Shown piece by piece: positions 1 to 6,363 of a stretch of 37,955 bases of DNA (position 1 is the first letter of the stretch; the number at the start of each line of letters is the position of its first letter). Origin of the DNA: Candidatus Polarisedimenticolaceae bacterium (GTDB lineage: Bacteria; Acidobacteriota; Polarisedimenticolia; Polarisedimenticolales; DASRJG01). The stretch is from contig DASUCV010000019.1 of assembly GCA_036275915.1 (NCBI GenBank), positions 1-37,955 on the forward strand, in the 5' to 3' direction. The notes below the pieces were generated by a model, which was not told where the DNA came from, did not search any database, and saw only the letters and a list, made by a program, of their open reading frames with translations. The position numbers were made by a program, and so were the translations under genes.

Positions 1-52
1 CAGGATCTTCCCTCGATAAAGTAGACACTTCCGCCTAACTAGGGGGTGTCGG

Positions 53-415
53 ATGGGGCGACCGGGCCCGAAGAAAACGCCAAGCTACGGCCTTGAGTTC
101 AAGCGAGCGGCAGTGCAACTCAGTTACCGTCCCGGGATTCAGGTTCAGGCGGTCGCCGAAGCGCTGGACATCCACCCGTACATGCTGTCGCGATGGCGGA
201 AGGAATTCCGCGAGGGACGCCTTCGGCCCAAAACTGGGGTGTCGAAGCAGAAGACGTCGAGGCCGCCAGTGCGAGAAGTTCGCGCACTGCAGGAGCTCGA
301 GCGTGAGCATCGGATGCTGCAGGAGGAGCATGCCCTCCTAAAAAAAGCCATCCGGTTCTGTTCCGAACAAAAGGCGAGACGTTCACGTTCATCGAAGCGC
401 ACCGGAAATCGATGA
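53..415 (+). CDS. IS3-family transposase OrfA (HTH protein)
   Basis: A 120-residue protein that begins 24 bases inside the left inverted repeat. Residues about 15-60 form the helix-turn-helix of IS3 OrfA proteins, including AVAEALDIHPYMLSRWRKEF, which would bind the element ends. A leucine-rich coiled coil at about 80-100 (LQELEREHRMLQEEHALLKK) fits the OrfA multimerisation zipper. It overlaps orfB by 4 bases (ATGA). A run of seven A at 340-346 permits a -1 shift giving the OrfAB transposase. Free OrfA normally modulates transposition. The reading frame is complete with no internal stop. Confidence 0.9.
   Translation: MGRPGPKKTPSYGLEFKRAAVQLSYRPGIQVQAVAEALDIHPYMLSRWRKEFREGRLRPKTGVSKQKTSRPPVREVRALQELEREHRMLQEEHALLKKAIRFCSEQKARRSRSSKRTGNR
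340..346 (+). other. Programmed -1 frameshift site (A7) for OrfAB transposase
   Basis: Seven consecutive A lie in the orfA frame as A AAA AAA, a standard slippery heptamer. Shifting back one base enters the orfB frame, which is open from here through the orfB ATG at 412. The extra 22 codons between 346 and 412 encode residues such as GETFTFIEAHRKS. This resembles the usual upstream N-terminus of IS3 OrfB domains, so the real transposase is probably the fusion protein. The site and open frame are visible in the sequence; frameshifting itself is inferred. Confidence 0.75.
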
Positions 416-1227
416 GCGTCGCCCGCCTGTGCACGCTGTTTGGCGTGACACGGGCCGGCTACTACGCGTGGCGGCAGCGCCCCGCGAGTCCTCGCCGGGA
501 ACAGGACCGGAGACTTCTTGAGACGATGGAATCAGTTTTCAAGCAGAGTGGCGGGACGTATGGAAGTCCGCGACTCCATCAGGCCCTCGCGACCCAAGGT
601 TTTCGCATCAGTCGCCGACGAGTTGAACGGTTGATGCGGGTCGGTGGATTGAGAGCGCGCGTCGTGCGCGTCTACCGCCGGAAGGCCGGGACACATCGAT
701 GGTTCAACCAGCACCCGAACCGTGTGCAGCGGACCTTGGCGACTCGCCGCGATCAGATCTGGGTGGGCGACGTGACGTATCTCCCGGTCGGAGGGCGCTG
801 GTGGTTTCTGGTGACGGTCCTGGATCAATATTCTCGCCGAGTGTTGTCCTGGCGGCTTGGTTCCGTTCGAGACGCACGATTCACGCGTGCGGCGATCGCG
901 GCCGCGATCCGTCGGCGAGGCCCTGAGAGGGGATTGATCTTTCACAGCGATCGGGGCAGTGAGTTTCTGGGCTCAGCGCTCCGTGATCACCTTGAGAAAC
1001 ATGGCGTGTACCAGAGCGTGACTCGAGGTGGCGCGCCGGACGAGAACGCACATATGGAATCGTTCTTTCACTCGCTGAAGGCTGACGTCATTCATGGTCA
1101 GCGCTTCGAAAGCGTGAGAGATCTTCGTCGAGAACTACATCGATACGTCAGCTACTACAACCGCAAGCGTCTTCATTCCGCACTGTCTTATCAATCACCA
1201 GTTGACTATGAAAAGGGAGCCGCGTAG
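412..1227 (+). CDS. IS3-family transposase OrfB (DDE integrase core)
   Basis: A 271-residue protein with the HTH_21 region near the N-terminus (about 35-90) followed by the rve integrase core. The DDE triad is visible: D in the QIWVGDVTYLP motif, D in FHSDRGSEF, and E in DENAHMESFFHSLK. The C-terminal YYNRKRLHSALSYQSPVDY block is typical of IS3 OrfB. It catalyses strand cleavage and transfer of the element. It is probably made as an OrfAB fusion through the slippery run at 340-346, since the ATG at 412 sits inside sequence that is already OrfB-like. No truncation or stop is seen, so the element may be active. Confidence 0.93.
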   Translation: MSVARLCTLFGVTRAGYYAWRQRPASPRREQDRRLLETMESVFKQSGGTYGSPRLHQALATQGFRISRRRVERLMRVGGLRARVVRVYRRKAGTHRWFNQHPNRVQRTLATRRDQIWVGDVTYLPVGGRWWFLVTVLDQYSRRVLSWRLGSVRDARFTRAAIAAAIRRRGPERGLIFHSDRGSEFLGSALRDHLEKHGVYQSVTRGGAPDENAHMESFFHSLKADVIHGQRFESVRDLRRELHRYVSYYNRKRLHSALSYQSPVDYEKGAA

Positions 1228-1264
1228 ATCACCTGCGTGTGTCTACCGAATCGAGGGAAGATCC

Positions 1265-1338
1265 CCCACTCGGCTGTCACGCCGCGTGCAGCGCACGCGT
1301 CGCGCCAGCCGGTGGTCGGCTGAACGCATTCGTTAGCG
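1265..1338 (+). repeat. attC-like site, right half, interrupted by the IS
   Basis: Immediately after the IS right end is a sequence with a perfect 7+7 bp hairpin (CGCGTGC 1283-1289, GCACGCG 1293-1299). It is flanked by the outer pair CGGCTG 1271-1276 and CAGCCG 1306-1311, and ends with an L'-like stretch GGCTGAACGC and the core GTTAGCG at 1332-1338. This matches the right three quarters of an integron attC recombination site. Its R''/L'' half should lie left of the IS, outside the window. The core departs from GTTRRRY at two bases, so this is a good but not perfect match. Confidence 0.6.
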
Positions 1339-1353
1339 ACACACGGAACTCGG

Positions 1354-1830
1354 ATGACTGAACTCGATTCCAGGACTAATCGACCGGCCCTGATTTGGAT
1401 GACCCAAGCACTCGTGATCCTGTTGTTTGGAATCGTGAGCGTTGGAGCGCTGGCCGCCACCTTCAAGAAGGGTAATTCGGCTGAGGCGGGCTTGCCCGTC
1501 CTGAGAGTGGTGATGGGCCTTCTGCTCTATTTCGTTTTGGCCGCTCCGATCGCCTACCTCTTCTATGGCCTCCTGCGTCGGCGACCATGGGCGTGGCGCG
1601 GCAGTATCGGATTCGCGATCGTCCTTCTGCTGCTTGTCCTCGTGTCACAACTGGTGCGCTCACAGGGTCCGCTTCCAAAACTCGAGATCGCGCCGAGTCA
1701 ACGCTTCGGAGCGATGTTGGCCCGGATCACCATTCCGCTCCTCCTGTGCGTGTACGTACTCCGCTTGTACTTCAGTACTAAGGTGCGCGCTTTCCTGGGC
1801 GCGCCGCAACGAGCGCAGCATGGTCGCTAA
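1354..1830 (+). CDS. Cassette-borne four-helix membrane protein, unknown function
   Basis: A 158-residue protein not recognised as a known family. It has four hydrophobic segments: about 14-36 (WMTQALVILLFGIVSVGALA), 47-72, 83-102 and 123-142. A basic segment RRRPWAWR separates helices two and three, and the C-terminus is arginine-rich. The start lies 16 bases after the core of the upstream attC-like site, and the stop codon overlaps the R'' core of the next (1825-1831). That is the usual layout of an integron gene cassette. Base composition is less GC-rich than the genes to the right, consistent with acquisition. Function cannot be assigned. Confidence 0.7.
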   Translation: MTELDSRTNRPALIWMTQALVILLFGIVSVGALAATFKKGNSAEAGLPVLRVVMGLLLYFVLAAPIAYLFYGLLRRRPWAWRGSIGFAIVLLLLVLVSQLVRSQGPLPKLEIAPSQRFGAMLARITIPLLLCVYVLRLYFSTKVRAFLGAPQRAQHGR

Positions 1831-1926
1831 CTGCGCGGTCAACGCGCCGCACTCCGTCGTCACGGCGCGTGCTTACTGCGGCACGCGCCGCGCCACCGGG
1901 CGCGCGCGTTACCGCGGGCGTTAGAC
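1825..1926 (+). repeat. Complete attC-like cassette recombination site
   Basis: The left part (R'' ending CTAAC at 1827-1831, then L'' CGCGGTCAACGCG) pairs with the right part (L' CGCGTTACCGCG, R' GTTAGAC at 1920-1926). One unpaired C remains in the left arm, as expected for the extrahelical base that orients attC recombination. The centre holds a perfect 10+10 bp stem (1863-1872 with 1881-1890) around an 8-base loop. R' fits GTTRRRY exactly; the left core is CGCTAAC, one base off RYYYAAC. The site starts on the stop codon of the preceding ORF. The size of 102 bp is within the attC range. Confidence 0.8.
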
Positions 1927-1976
1927 GTCACGAAAGGGGGCACCGCACGCTTCAAGCGCCCGCAAGAAACGCTGCG

Positions 1977-2486
1977 ATGCTCTTCGCCCTTGCATCCTTG
2001 TCGGGGTGCGATCTCGTAGGCAGCTATCTCCGCGGCGATAGGTGCGTCATCCCGGGAACCGTGTACCAGCTGGTGGGAACCGACGCTACTCTGAAGCGGT
2101 TCGAAAGCTCCCCGTGCGTGACAGTAGGAAGCGAATCTCGTGAGCCGGCGCTTCTCCTGTATGTCTTTGATGTCCGGGACTTGAAACGTGGTGGCTTTTC
2201 GAGCATGCAGGGTGGGAGTCAATGGACCCGATACTATGAACGGAGCGATGACGAAGAATTGGAGATCGATACAAGAGCGGGAACTGTGCTTATCAATGGA
2301 ATGAAATTCAAATTGAAAGATGGGAATCTCTTTATCAAGTCCATGTCAGACATGTGCGCGCCAAGAGCTGCGCAAGTGCGGAGGGCCATCACGCCCACTA
2401 TGCCCGTCCGCGAGGTCCTCGGGGTACTGCAGTCGGAGCTGAGCGGTGAATGCGGAACGCTGTCGCTCAGGCCGGGACAACGGTAA
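1977..2486 (+). CDS. Cassette-borne putative lipoprotein, unknown function
   Basis: A 169-residue protein whose N-terminus MLFALASLSGC contains a lipobox (LSGC, Cys 11), so it is probably exported and lipidated. No family is recognised. There are several cysteines in the mature part and a stretch rich in charged residues (RSDDEELEIDTRAG) before a beta-like segment. ATG 1977 is the first conventional start after the attC core at 1920-1926. The resulting signal lacks a basic n-region, although the same frame upstream (GVRRHERGHRTLQAPARNAA) would supply one, so a non-standard start is possible. Parts of the gene are clearly A/T-richer than the surrounding chromosome. The ORF ends just before another attC-like core. 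Confidence 0.6.
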   Translation: MLFALASLSGCDLVGSYLRGDRCVIPGTVYQLVGTDATLKRFESSPCVTVGSESREPALLLYVFDVRDLKRGGFSSMQGGSQWTRYYERSDDEELEIDTRAGTVLINGMKFKLKDGNLFIKSMSDMCAPRAAQVRRAITPTMPVREVLGVLQSELSGECGTLSLRPGQR

Positions 2487-2492
2487 CGTGAC

Positions 2493-2517
2493 GTCTAACT
2501 GGCGCGTCAGCCCGTCG
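2493..2517 (+). repeat. attC-like left half (R''-L''), interrupted by IS fragment
   Basis: GTCTAAC at 2493-2499 is a perfect RYYYAAC core lying 7 bases after the stop of the lipoprotein gene. It is followed by GGCGCGTCAGCC, an L''-like segment. The remainder of the site is replaced by an IS left end starting at about 2520. The L'' segment is complementary, apart from one extra base, to the L' segment of the half site at 1265-1338, as expected for related attC sites in one array. Confidence 0.6.
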
Positions 2518-2519
2518 CA

Positions 2520-2594
2520 GGATCTTCCCTCGATAAAGTAGACACTTCCGCCTAATTACGGGGGTGTCGGATGGGGCGACCAGGCCCAGAGAAA
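2520..2594 (+). mobile_element. Truncated left end of a related IS3-family element
   Basis: These 75 bases closely match the left terminus of the IS at 3-1264. They include the whole inverted repeat and the orfA start; the matching ATG at 2571 begins MGRPGP as in the full copy. Differences (for example CCTAATTACG against CCTAACTAGG, and changes after GGGCGACC) show it is a diverged copy, not a recent duplicate. The orfA remnant stops after 11 codons at the TAG within GTTAGCC. All of orfB and the right repeat are missing, so this is a non-mobile relic left by a deletion. Confidence 0.85.
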
Positions 2595-2608
2595 GAACAT
2601 CGTTAGCC
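2595..2608 (+). repeat. Residual attC-like right tail (L'-R')
   Basis: GAACATCGTTAGCC directly follows the IS fragment. It resembles the tail of the half site at 1265-1338 (GAACGCATTCGTTAGCG) with small deletions, and ends in a GTTAGCC core at 2602-2608. It is most simply the right tail of the same attC whose left half is at 2493-2517. The deletion that removed most of the second IS also removed the central stem. The short length makes this tentative. Confidence 0.45.
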
Positions 2609-2648
2609 GGACAACATCAGGGCGGTCGGTGTCTCAAGAGGCATTCGA

Positions 2649-3350
2649 GTGAAGGTCATCGGCATCGTCGGTGGAATCGGGCCGGAGTCGACGGTCGATT
2701 ACTACCGATTGCTTCTGTCCCGCTTCCGTAAAGCCGGCAGCCACGAGACTCCCGGCATCTTCATCAACAGCATCGATCTGTCGAGGTTACTGTCCCTTGC
2801 AGGACTGGATGACCGTGCCGGCCTCATCGAGTATTTGCTCGGGGCGGTCGAAGCGCTGGCCCGCGCCGGGACGGAGCTCGCCTTGTTTGCGGCGAACACT
2901 CCTCATCTCGTTTTCGACGAGGTCCAGCAGCGCTCGCCGATCGAGCTCGTGAGTATCGTGGAAGCCACGTGCGAGACCGCGCAGGGCATGGGATTGAAGC
3001 GAGTCGGACTGATAGGAGCACGGTTCACAATGCAGGGGGAGTTTTACCCGGCAGCGTTCGCAAGGCGCGGAATCGCCGTGGTCGTTCCGGTGGCCGAGGA
3101 TCAGGTCTACGTTCACGAGAGGTACGTCAACGAGCTGGTGTCGGGAAAGTTCTTGCCTGAGACACGCGCCGGATTCATGGCCGTGATCGAGCGCATGCAT
3201 CGGCGCGACGGGATCGACGGTGTGGTCCTCGGTGGGACCGAGCTGCCGTTGCTCTTGCGAGACTCCGCGCACCCATTGCCGTTCCTCGACACGACGCAGA
3301 TTCACGTCGATGCGGTGGTAGCTCGCGCCCTTGCGGACGCAGCCGGCTAA
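2649..3350 (+). CDS. Aspartate/glutamate racemase-family protein lacking both catalytic cysteines
   Basis: A 233-residue protein of the Asp/Glu racemase superfamily with the expected N-terminal motif IGIVGGIGPESTVDYY (residues 4-19). Family members use two cysteines, in a CNTxH motif and an LGCTE motif. Here these read AANTPH (81-86) and LGGTELPLLL (194-203), so both positions are non-cysteine while the surrounding motifs are intact. The fold is therefore clear, but ordinary two-base racemisation is unlikely. It could act on another substrate, as an isomerase or lyase, or as a binding protein. The start is GTG 2649, with the VOC gene 16 bases downstream, possibly co-transcribed. It lies just beyond the last attC-like core, so it may be the last cassette or the chromosomal flank. 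Confidence 0.8.
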   Translation: MKVIGIVGGIGPESTVDYYRLLLSRFRKAGSHETPGIFINSIDLSRLLSLAGLDDRAGLIEYLLGAVEALARAGTELALFAANTPHLVFDEVQQRSPIELVSIVEATCETAQGMGLKRVGLIGARFTMQGEFYPAAFARRGIAVVVPVAEDQVYVHERYVNELVSGKFLPETRAGFMAVIERMHRRDGIDGVVLGGTELPLLLRDSAHPLPFLDTTQIHVDAVVARALADAAG

Positions 3351-3366
3351 CGAGGGAGATACGCAG

Positions 3367-3828
3367 ATGTCCAAAGTGACACCTTTCTTGATGTTCAACG
3401 ACCAACTCGAAGCTGCAATGGCGTTCTACGCCGCCACATTCCCGGACTCCGAGATCAAGAACGTCGCCCGCACCGGTAAGGACGGCCCCGTCACGTCCGC
3501 CGAATTCGTCATCGGTGGTCAGTCCTTCATGGGATACAACGGCGGCCCGTACTTCAAGTTCTCCGAAGGCTTCTCGCTCTTCGTCGACTGTGAAGACCAG
3601 GGTGAAGTTGACCTGTACTGGAACAAGCTCGTCAGCGCCGGCGCAACCCCGTCGCAGTGTGGCTGGATCACCGATCAGTTCGGCGTCACGTGGCAGATCG
3701 TCCCGAGGCGTTTCATGGAGCTCATCGCCGACAAGAACCCGAAGAAGGTACAGGCTGTGATGGACGCGATGATGAAGATGGTGAAGCTCGACGTGGCGGC
3801 ATTGGAGAGAGCGTACGATGGCGCCTAG
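3367..3828 (+). CDS. VOC-superfamily protein, PhnB/3-demethylubiquinone-methyltransferase-like domain
   Basis: A 153-residue protein matching the PhnB-like (3-dmu-9_3-mt) branch of the vicinal oxygen chelate fold. Characteristic blocks are TPFLMFNDQLEAAMAFYAA near the N-terminus, SFMGYNGGPYFKFSEGFSLF in the middle, and GWITDQFGVTWQIVP near residue 110. The start at 3367 follows a clear GGGAG ribosome-binding site. Members are often annotated as methyltransferases but lack an SAM-binding fold; the biochemical role is usually unknown. It lies 16 bases after the racemase homologue on the same strand, so the two may form an operon. Confidence 0.88.
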   Translation: MSKVTPFLMFNDQLEAAMAFYAATFPDSEIKNVARTGKDGPVTSAEFVIGGQSFMGYNGGPYFKFSEGFSLFVDCEDQGEVDLYWNKLVSAGATPSQCGWITDQFGVTWQIVPRRFMELIADKNPKKVQAVMDAMMKMVKLDVAALERAYDGA

Positions 3829-3859
3829 CAGCGATGCTGCCCGGGCCGACTTCCGACCG

Positions 3860-5044
3860 TCAGTAGATGTGCAGCTTCTCCAGCAGGGATTCCGTGTCGC
3901 CGACACACTCCAGCAGGTCTTTGTTGTGCTTGATCATCTTGCTGCGCATGTAGACGCGAAGCCACTGTTTGTAGGCGTACAGCTCGTAGCGATCGAGCAG
4001 GTCCGCAAGCGGTAGGTCGCGCTGCGCGAGCAGCCCCGCCAGGAAGATCGCGCATTCGAAGCCCAGCGAGATCGACTGGAAGTACGGCGACCCCATCGCC
4101 GCGTCGCCGACCAGGAACACCGGGGAACGGCCGAACGGGTGATCGGCGCTCTGCCAGGCGCGGCTGGTGGCGTGGCGCGCGTGGTAGAGGTCGAGCGGGA
4201 TCCGGACGATCTCCAGGTCGCCCACGATCTCGCCGTGCGTCTCGTCCTTCACCTTGTCGATGAAGCGGTCCATCGACGCGGCGACGTGCGGGAAGTGGGC
4301 GCGAAGCCAAGGGCCGTCGAAGCGCGACGGCATCCGCTCGTACTCGTCGGCGGAGATGCTCACGATGCCGGTGACGTGGGTGAGGGTGCCGTCGTAGAAC
4401 GTGCGGTTGACCGCGGGGATGAACTTGTAGGCCTGGTTCTCGACGTTCTTGTAGTACTTGCAGTACTCGTTGCAGTCGTACGCCCGTCCGTAGAGGAACG
4501 TGACGACGAGCGCGTACTCGAGCCGGATCCGGAGCGTGTTCGCGTCGTCGTCGCCGGGGCCGGGGACGAGCCGGTCCCGGAGCACGGATCGCGTCCCCGT
4601 GCAGTCGATCAGGACGTCGCCGGGCTCGAGGCGTGCGATCGCGTCATCCGCGGTGACGACCGCCGGGATGCGCTCCACCCGCTGCGACGAGCGCGCGTCG
4701 ATGAGATCGCTGAGGGAGCGCTCGATCGTGTTGAGCGGGCAGAACCCCCGCGACCAATCCCGCAGGAGCGACATCAGATCGGGCGGAATCGACTGCCGGA
4801 ACGCGAGGCCCTCGTCGATCTCCTCGGGAGCGAAGACGGCCTGCACGCTCTCTTCGTCGATGGGGTCGGTGCAGTAGCTCGCGACCGACTCCGCGACGAG
4901 GTAGGGCGCGATCTGCACCATGCGGGTCCGCGTGTACTCGCGCCGCTTCTCGTAGAGGTGCACGGAGAACCGCTCGGTGGATTGGAGGAGCGCGGTGAGG
5001 AGCAGCCCCACGGGGCCCGCGCCGAGGACGTGGATTCTCGTCAT
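3860..5044 (-). CDS. FAD-dependent monooxygenase/hydroxylase-like protein
   Basis: A 394-residue flavoprotein. The N-terminus IHVLGAGPVGLLLTALL is a Rossmann GxGxxG dinucleotide-binding motif. A second FAD motif appears near residue 310 (VFLVGDAAMGSPYF), matching the GD motif of the p-hydroxybenzoate hydroxylase group. A DCTG stretch near residue 148 (VLIDCTGTRSVLRD) also fits these enzymes. Such proteins hydroxylate aromatic or polyketide substrates with NAD(P)H and O2. The substrate here is unknown. It is transcribed alone, divergent from the methyltransferase at 5111 with a 66-base gap. The long plus-strand frame antisense to it is a composition shadow. Confidence 0.82.
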   Translation of the reverse strand: MTRIHVLGAGPVGLLLTALLQSTERFSVHLYEKRREYTRTRMVQIAPYLVAESVASYCTDPIDEESVQAVFAPEEIDEGLAFRQSIPPDLMSLLRDWSRGFCPLNTIERSLSDLIDARSSQRVERIPAVVTADDAIARLEPGDVLIDCTGTRSVLRDRLVPGPGDDDANTLRIRLEYALVVTFLYGRAYDCNEYCKYYKNVENQAYKFIPAVNRTFYDGTLTHVTGIVSISADEYERMPSRFDGPWLRAHFPHVAASMDRFIDKVKDETHGEIVGDLEIVRIPLDLYHARHATSRAWQSADHPFGRSPVFLVGDAAMGSPYFQSISLGFECAIFLAGLLAQRDLPLADLLDRYELYAYKQWLRVYMRSKMIKHNKDLLECVGDTESLLEKLHIY

Positions 5045-5110
5045 GGCAATCGCCTCGTCAGTCTCTCGCTGGGGGCGTCATGCTAGCCGACCGGCGCGTA
5101 GAATCTCGCC

Positions 5111-5821
5111 ATGGTCGAACAACCGCCGGACGAGCCCGGGCACGTCGCCGAATTCGGCAAGGGCGGCACGCCACCTGCCGAGGCCGACGGCCGGCTCGAT
5201 GCGACGGCTTACCATCGCAACCACATGGCGATCTGGTCGGTGCTGTCACGCTTTCTCCCGGGCCGCAGCGGCGACGTGCTGGAGATCGGCAGCGGCACCG
5301 GTCAGCACGTGGTGGAGTTCGCCGGGCAATCGCCGGGGATCACGTGGTGGCCGAGCGACCATCTCGACGGTCACCTCCGCAGCATCGACGCTTGGCGCAG
5401 GCACGAGGGTCGCGACAACGTCCAGGCACCGGTCCGTCTCGATGCCGGCGCCAAGGACTGGAAGCTTGCGGAGCATGGGTTGCCATCAGCCTTTGCGGCG
5501 ATTCTCTGCGTCAACGTCATCCACATCGCGCCATGGCACGTGGCGGAAGGCATCTTCGCCGGCGCGGGGCGCCATCTCAGTCCGGGCGGCAGGTTGTTCC
5601 TCTACGGCGCGTTCCGCCGCGATGGCGCGCACAATGCGCCGAGTAACGAGGCGTTCGATGCCGGCCTCCGGCGCGACAACCCGGAATGGGGCGTGCGCGA
5701 CATCGCCGACCTGAGGAAGCTTGCGGAGGCGAACCGGCTCAGGCTCGCCGAGCTGGTCGAGTTGCCGACGAACAACGCGACGCTTGTCTTCGAGCGGATC
5801 GGAGAGCGAGGTCACCCATGA
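5111..5821 (+). CDS. DUF938-family SAM-dependent methyltransferase
   Basis: A 236-residue class I methyltransferase-like protein of the DUF938 family. Motif I is VLEIGSGTGQHVVEFA at about 56-71. The family signatures WWPSDHLDGHLRSIDAW, ILCVNVIHIAPWHVAEGIFAGAG, LSPGGRLFLYGAF, SNEAFD and GVRDIADL all occur in the usual order. The physiological substrate of the family is not established. Its stop overlaps the next gene by 4 bases (ATGA), so it probably heads a translationally coupled operon with the DUF1572 protein, the acyl-CoA ligase and a cupin. Confidence 0.9.
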   Translation: MVEQPPDEPGHVAEFGKGGTPPAEADGRLDATAYHRNHMAIWSVLSRFLPGRSGDVLEIGSGTGQHVVEFAGQSPGITWWPSDHLDGHLRSIDAWRRHEGRDNVQAPVRLDAGAKDWKLAEHGLPSAFAAILCVNVIHIAPWHVAEGIFAGAGRHLSPGGRLFLYGAFRRDGAHNAPSNEAFDAGLRRDNPEWGVRDIADLRKLAEANRLRLAELVELPTNNATLVFERIGERGHP

Positions 5822-6363
5822 ACGGCACCGCTTACCTCACCGACGTCATCGAACGCTTCCGGGAGCTGCGGCGGCAGTGCGACCGCGCCATCGCTCAGGT
5901 GGCGTACGACCAGTGGAGCCACCGGCTCGATCCCGGGTCGAACAGCATCGTCACGCTCATGCTCCATCTGTCGGGAAACATGCTCTCCCGCTGGACCGAT
6001 TTCTTGACCACCGACGGAGAGAAACCGACGCGCGACCGCGACTCGGAGTTCGAGGACCCGGCATCGCTGTCGCGAGAGGACCTGCTGGCGCGATGGGAGC
6101 GGGGCTGGGCGTGCCTGTTCGACGCTCTCACATCGCTCGCCGAAACCGACCTGGACCGCGACGTCACCATCCGCTCGGAGCCTCATTCGGTGGTCGAGGC
6201 GATCAACCGCCAGCTCACGCACTACGGCGCCCACACGGGCCAAATCGTATTCCTTGCGAAGCACCTCGCCGGTCCCAAGTGGCGCACGTTGAGCATTCCT
6301 CGCGGGGGCTCCTCGGCCTTCAACGAGCAGCTCACGAAGGGCAAGTCGGGAGGGTCCCGGTGA
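5818..6363 (+). CDS. DUF1572/DinB-like four-helix protein
   Basis: A 181-residue protein of the DUF1572 branch of the DinB/YfiT-like four-helix-bundle superfamily. The hallmark stretch SNSIVTLMLHLSGNMLSRWT, then DFLTTDGEKPTRDRDSEFED, is present near residues 42-80. A His in the HLSGN motif and the HYGAHTGQIVFL block near residue 140 supply the histidine triad that often binds metal in this superfamily. Related proteins include mycothiol- or bacillithiol-dependent transferases; the substrate is unknown. The ATG overlaps the stop of the methyltransferase (ATGA), and the stop overlaps the GTG of the ligase (GTGA). Confidence 0.9.
   Translation: MNGTAYLTDVIERFRELRRQCDRAIAQVAYDQWSHRLDPGSNSIVTLMLHLSGNMLSRWTDFLTTDGEKPTRDRDSEFEDPASLSREDLLARWERGWACLFDALTSLAETDLDRDVTIRSEPHSVVEAINRQLTHYGAHTGQIVFLAKHLAGPKWRTLSIPRGGSSAFNEQLTKGKSGGSR

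Larger units (their letters stand above)
3..1264 (+). mobile_element. Intact IS3-family insertion sequence
   Basis: The element is bounded by imperfect terminal inverted repeats of 26 bp, left at 3-28 and right at 1239-1264. They match at 23 of 26 positions: 15 outer bases, three mismatches, then 8 inner bases. Inside are two overlapping transposase ORFs in the IS3 orfA/orfB arrangement with a run of seven A for -1 frameshifting. About 1.26 kb is a normal IS3-family size. The window starts two bases before the left repeat, so a target-site duplication cannot be judged. The right end abuts an attC-like half site, and a diverged left end of a related element lies at 2520-2594. The exact terminal base is uncertain because both left ends are preceded by CA. 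Confidence 0.92.

Noticed and set aside
3350-3366. A possible attC core at the racemase stop (CGGCTAAC)
   Set aside because: No GTTRRRY partner or palindrome follows before the VOC gene, which has its own ribosome-binding site 10 bases later.
3828-3840. Small hairpin GCAGC-GAT-GCTGC after the VOC gene as a terminator
   Set aside because: Only five pairs and no T-run; too weak to call.
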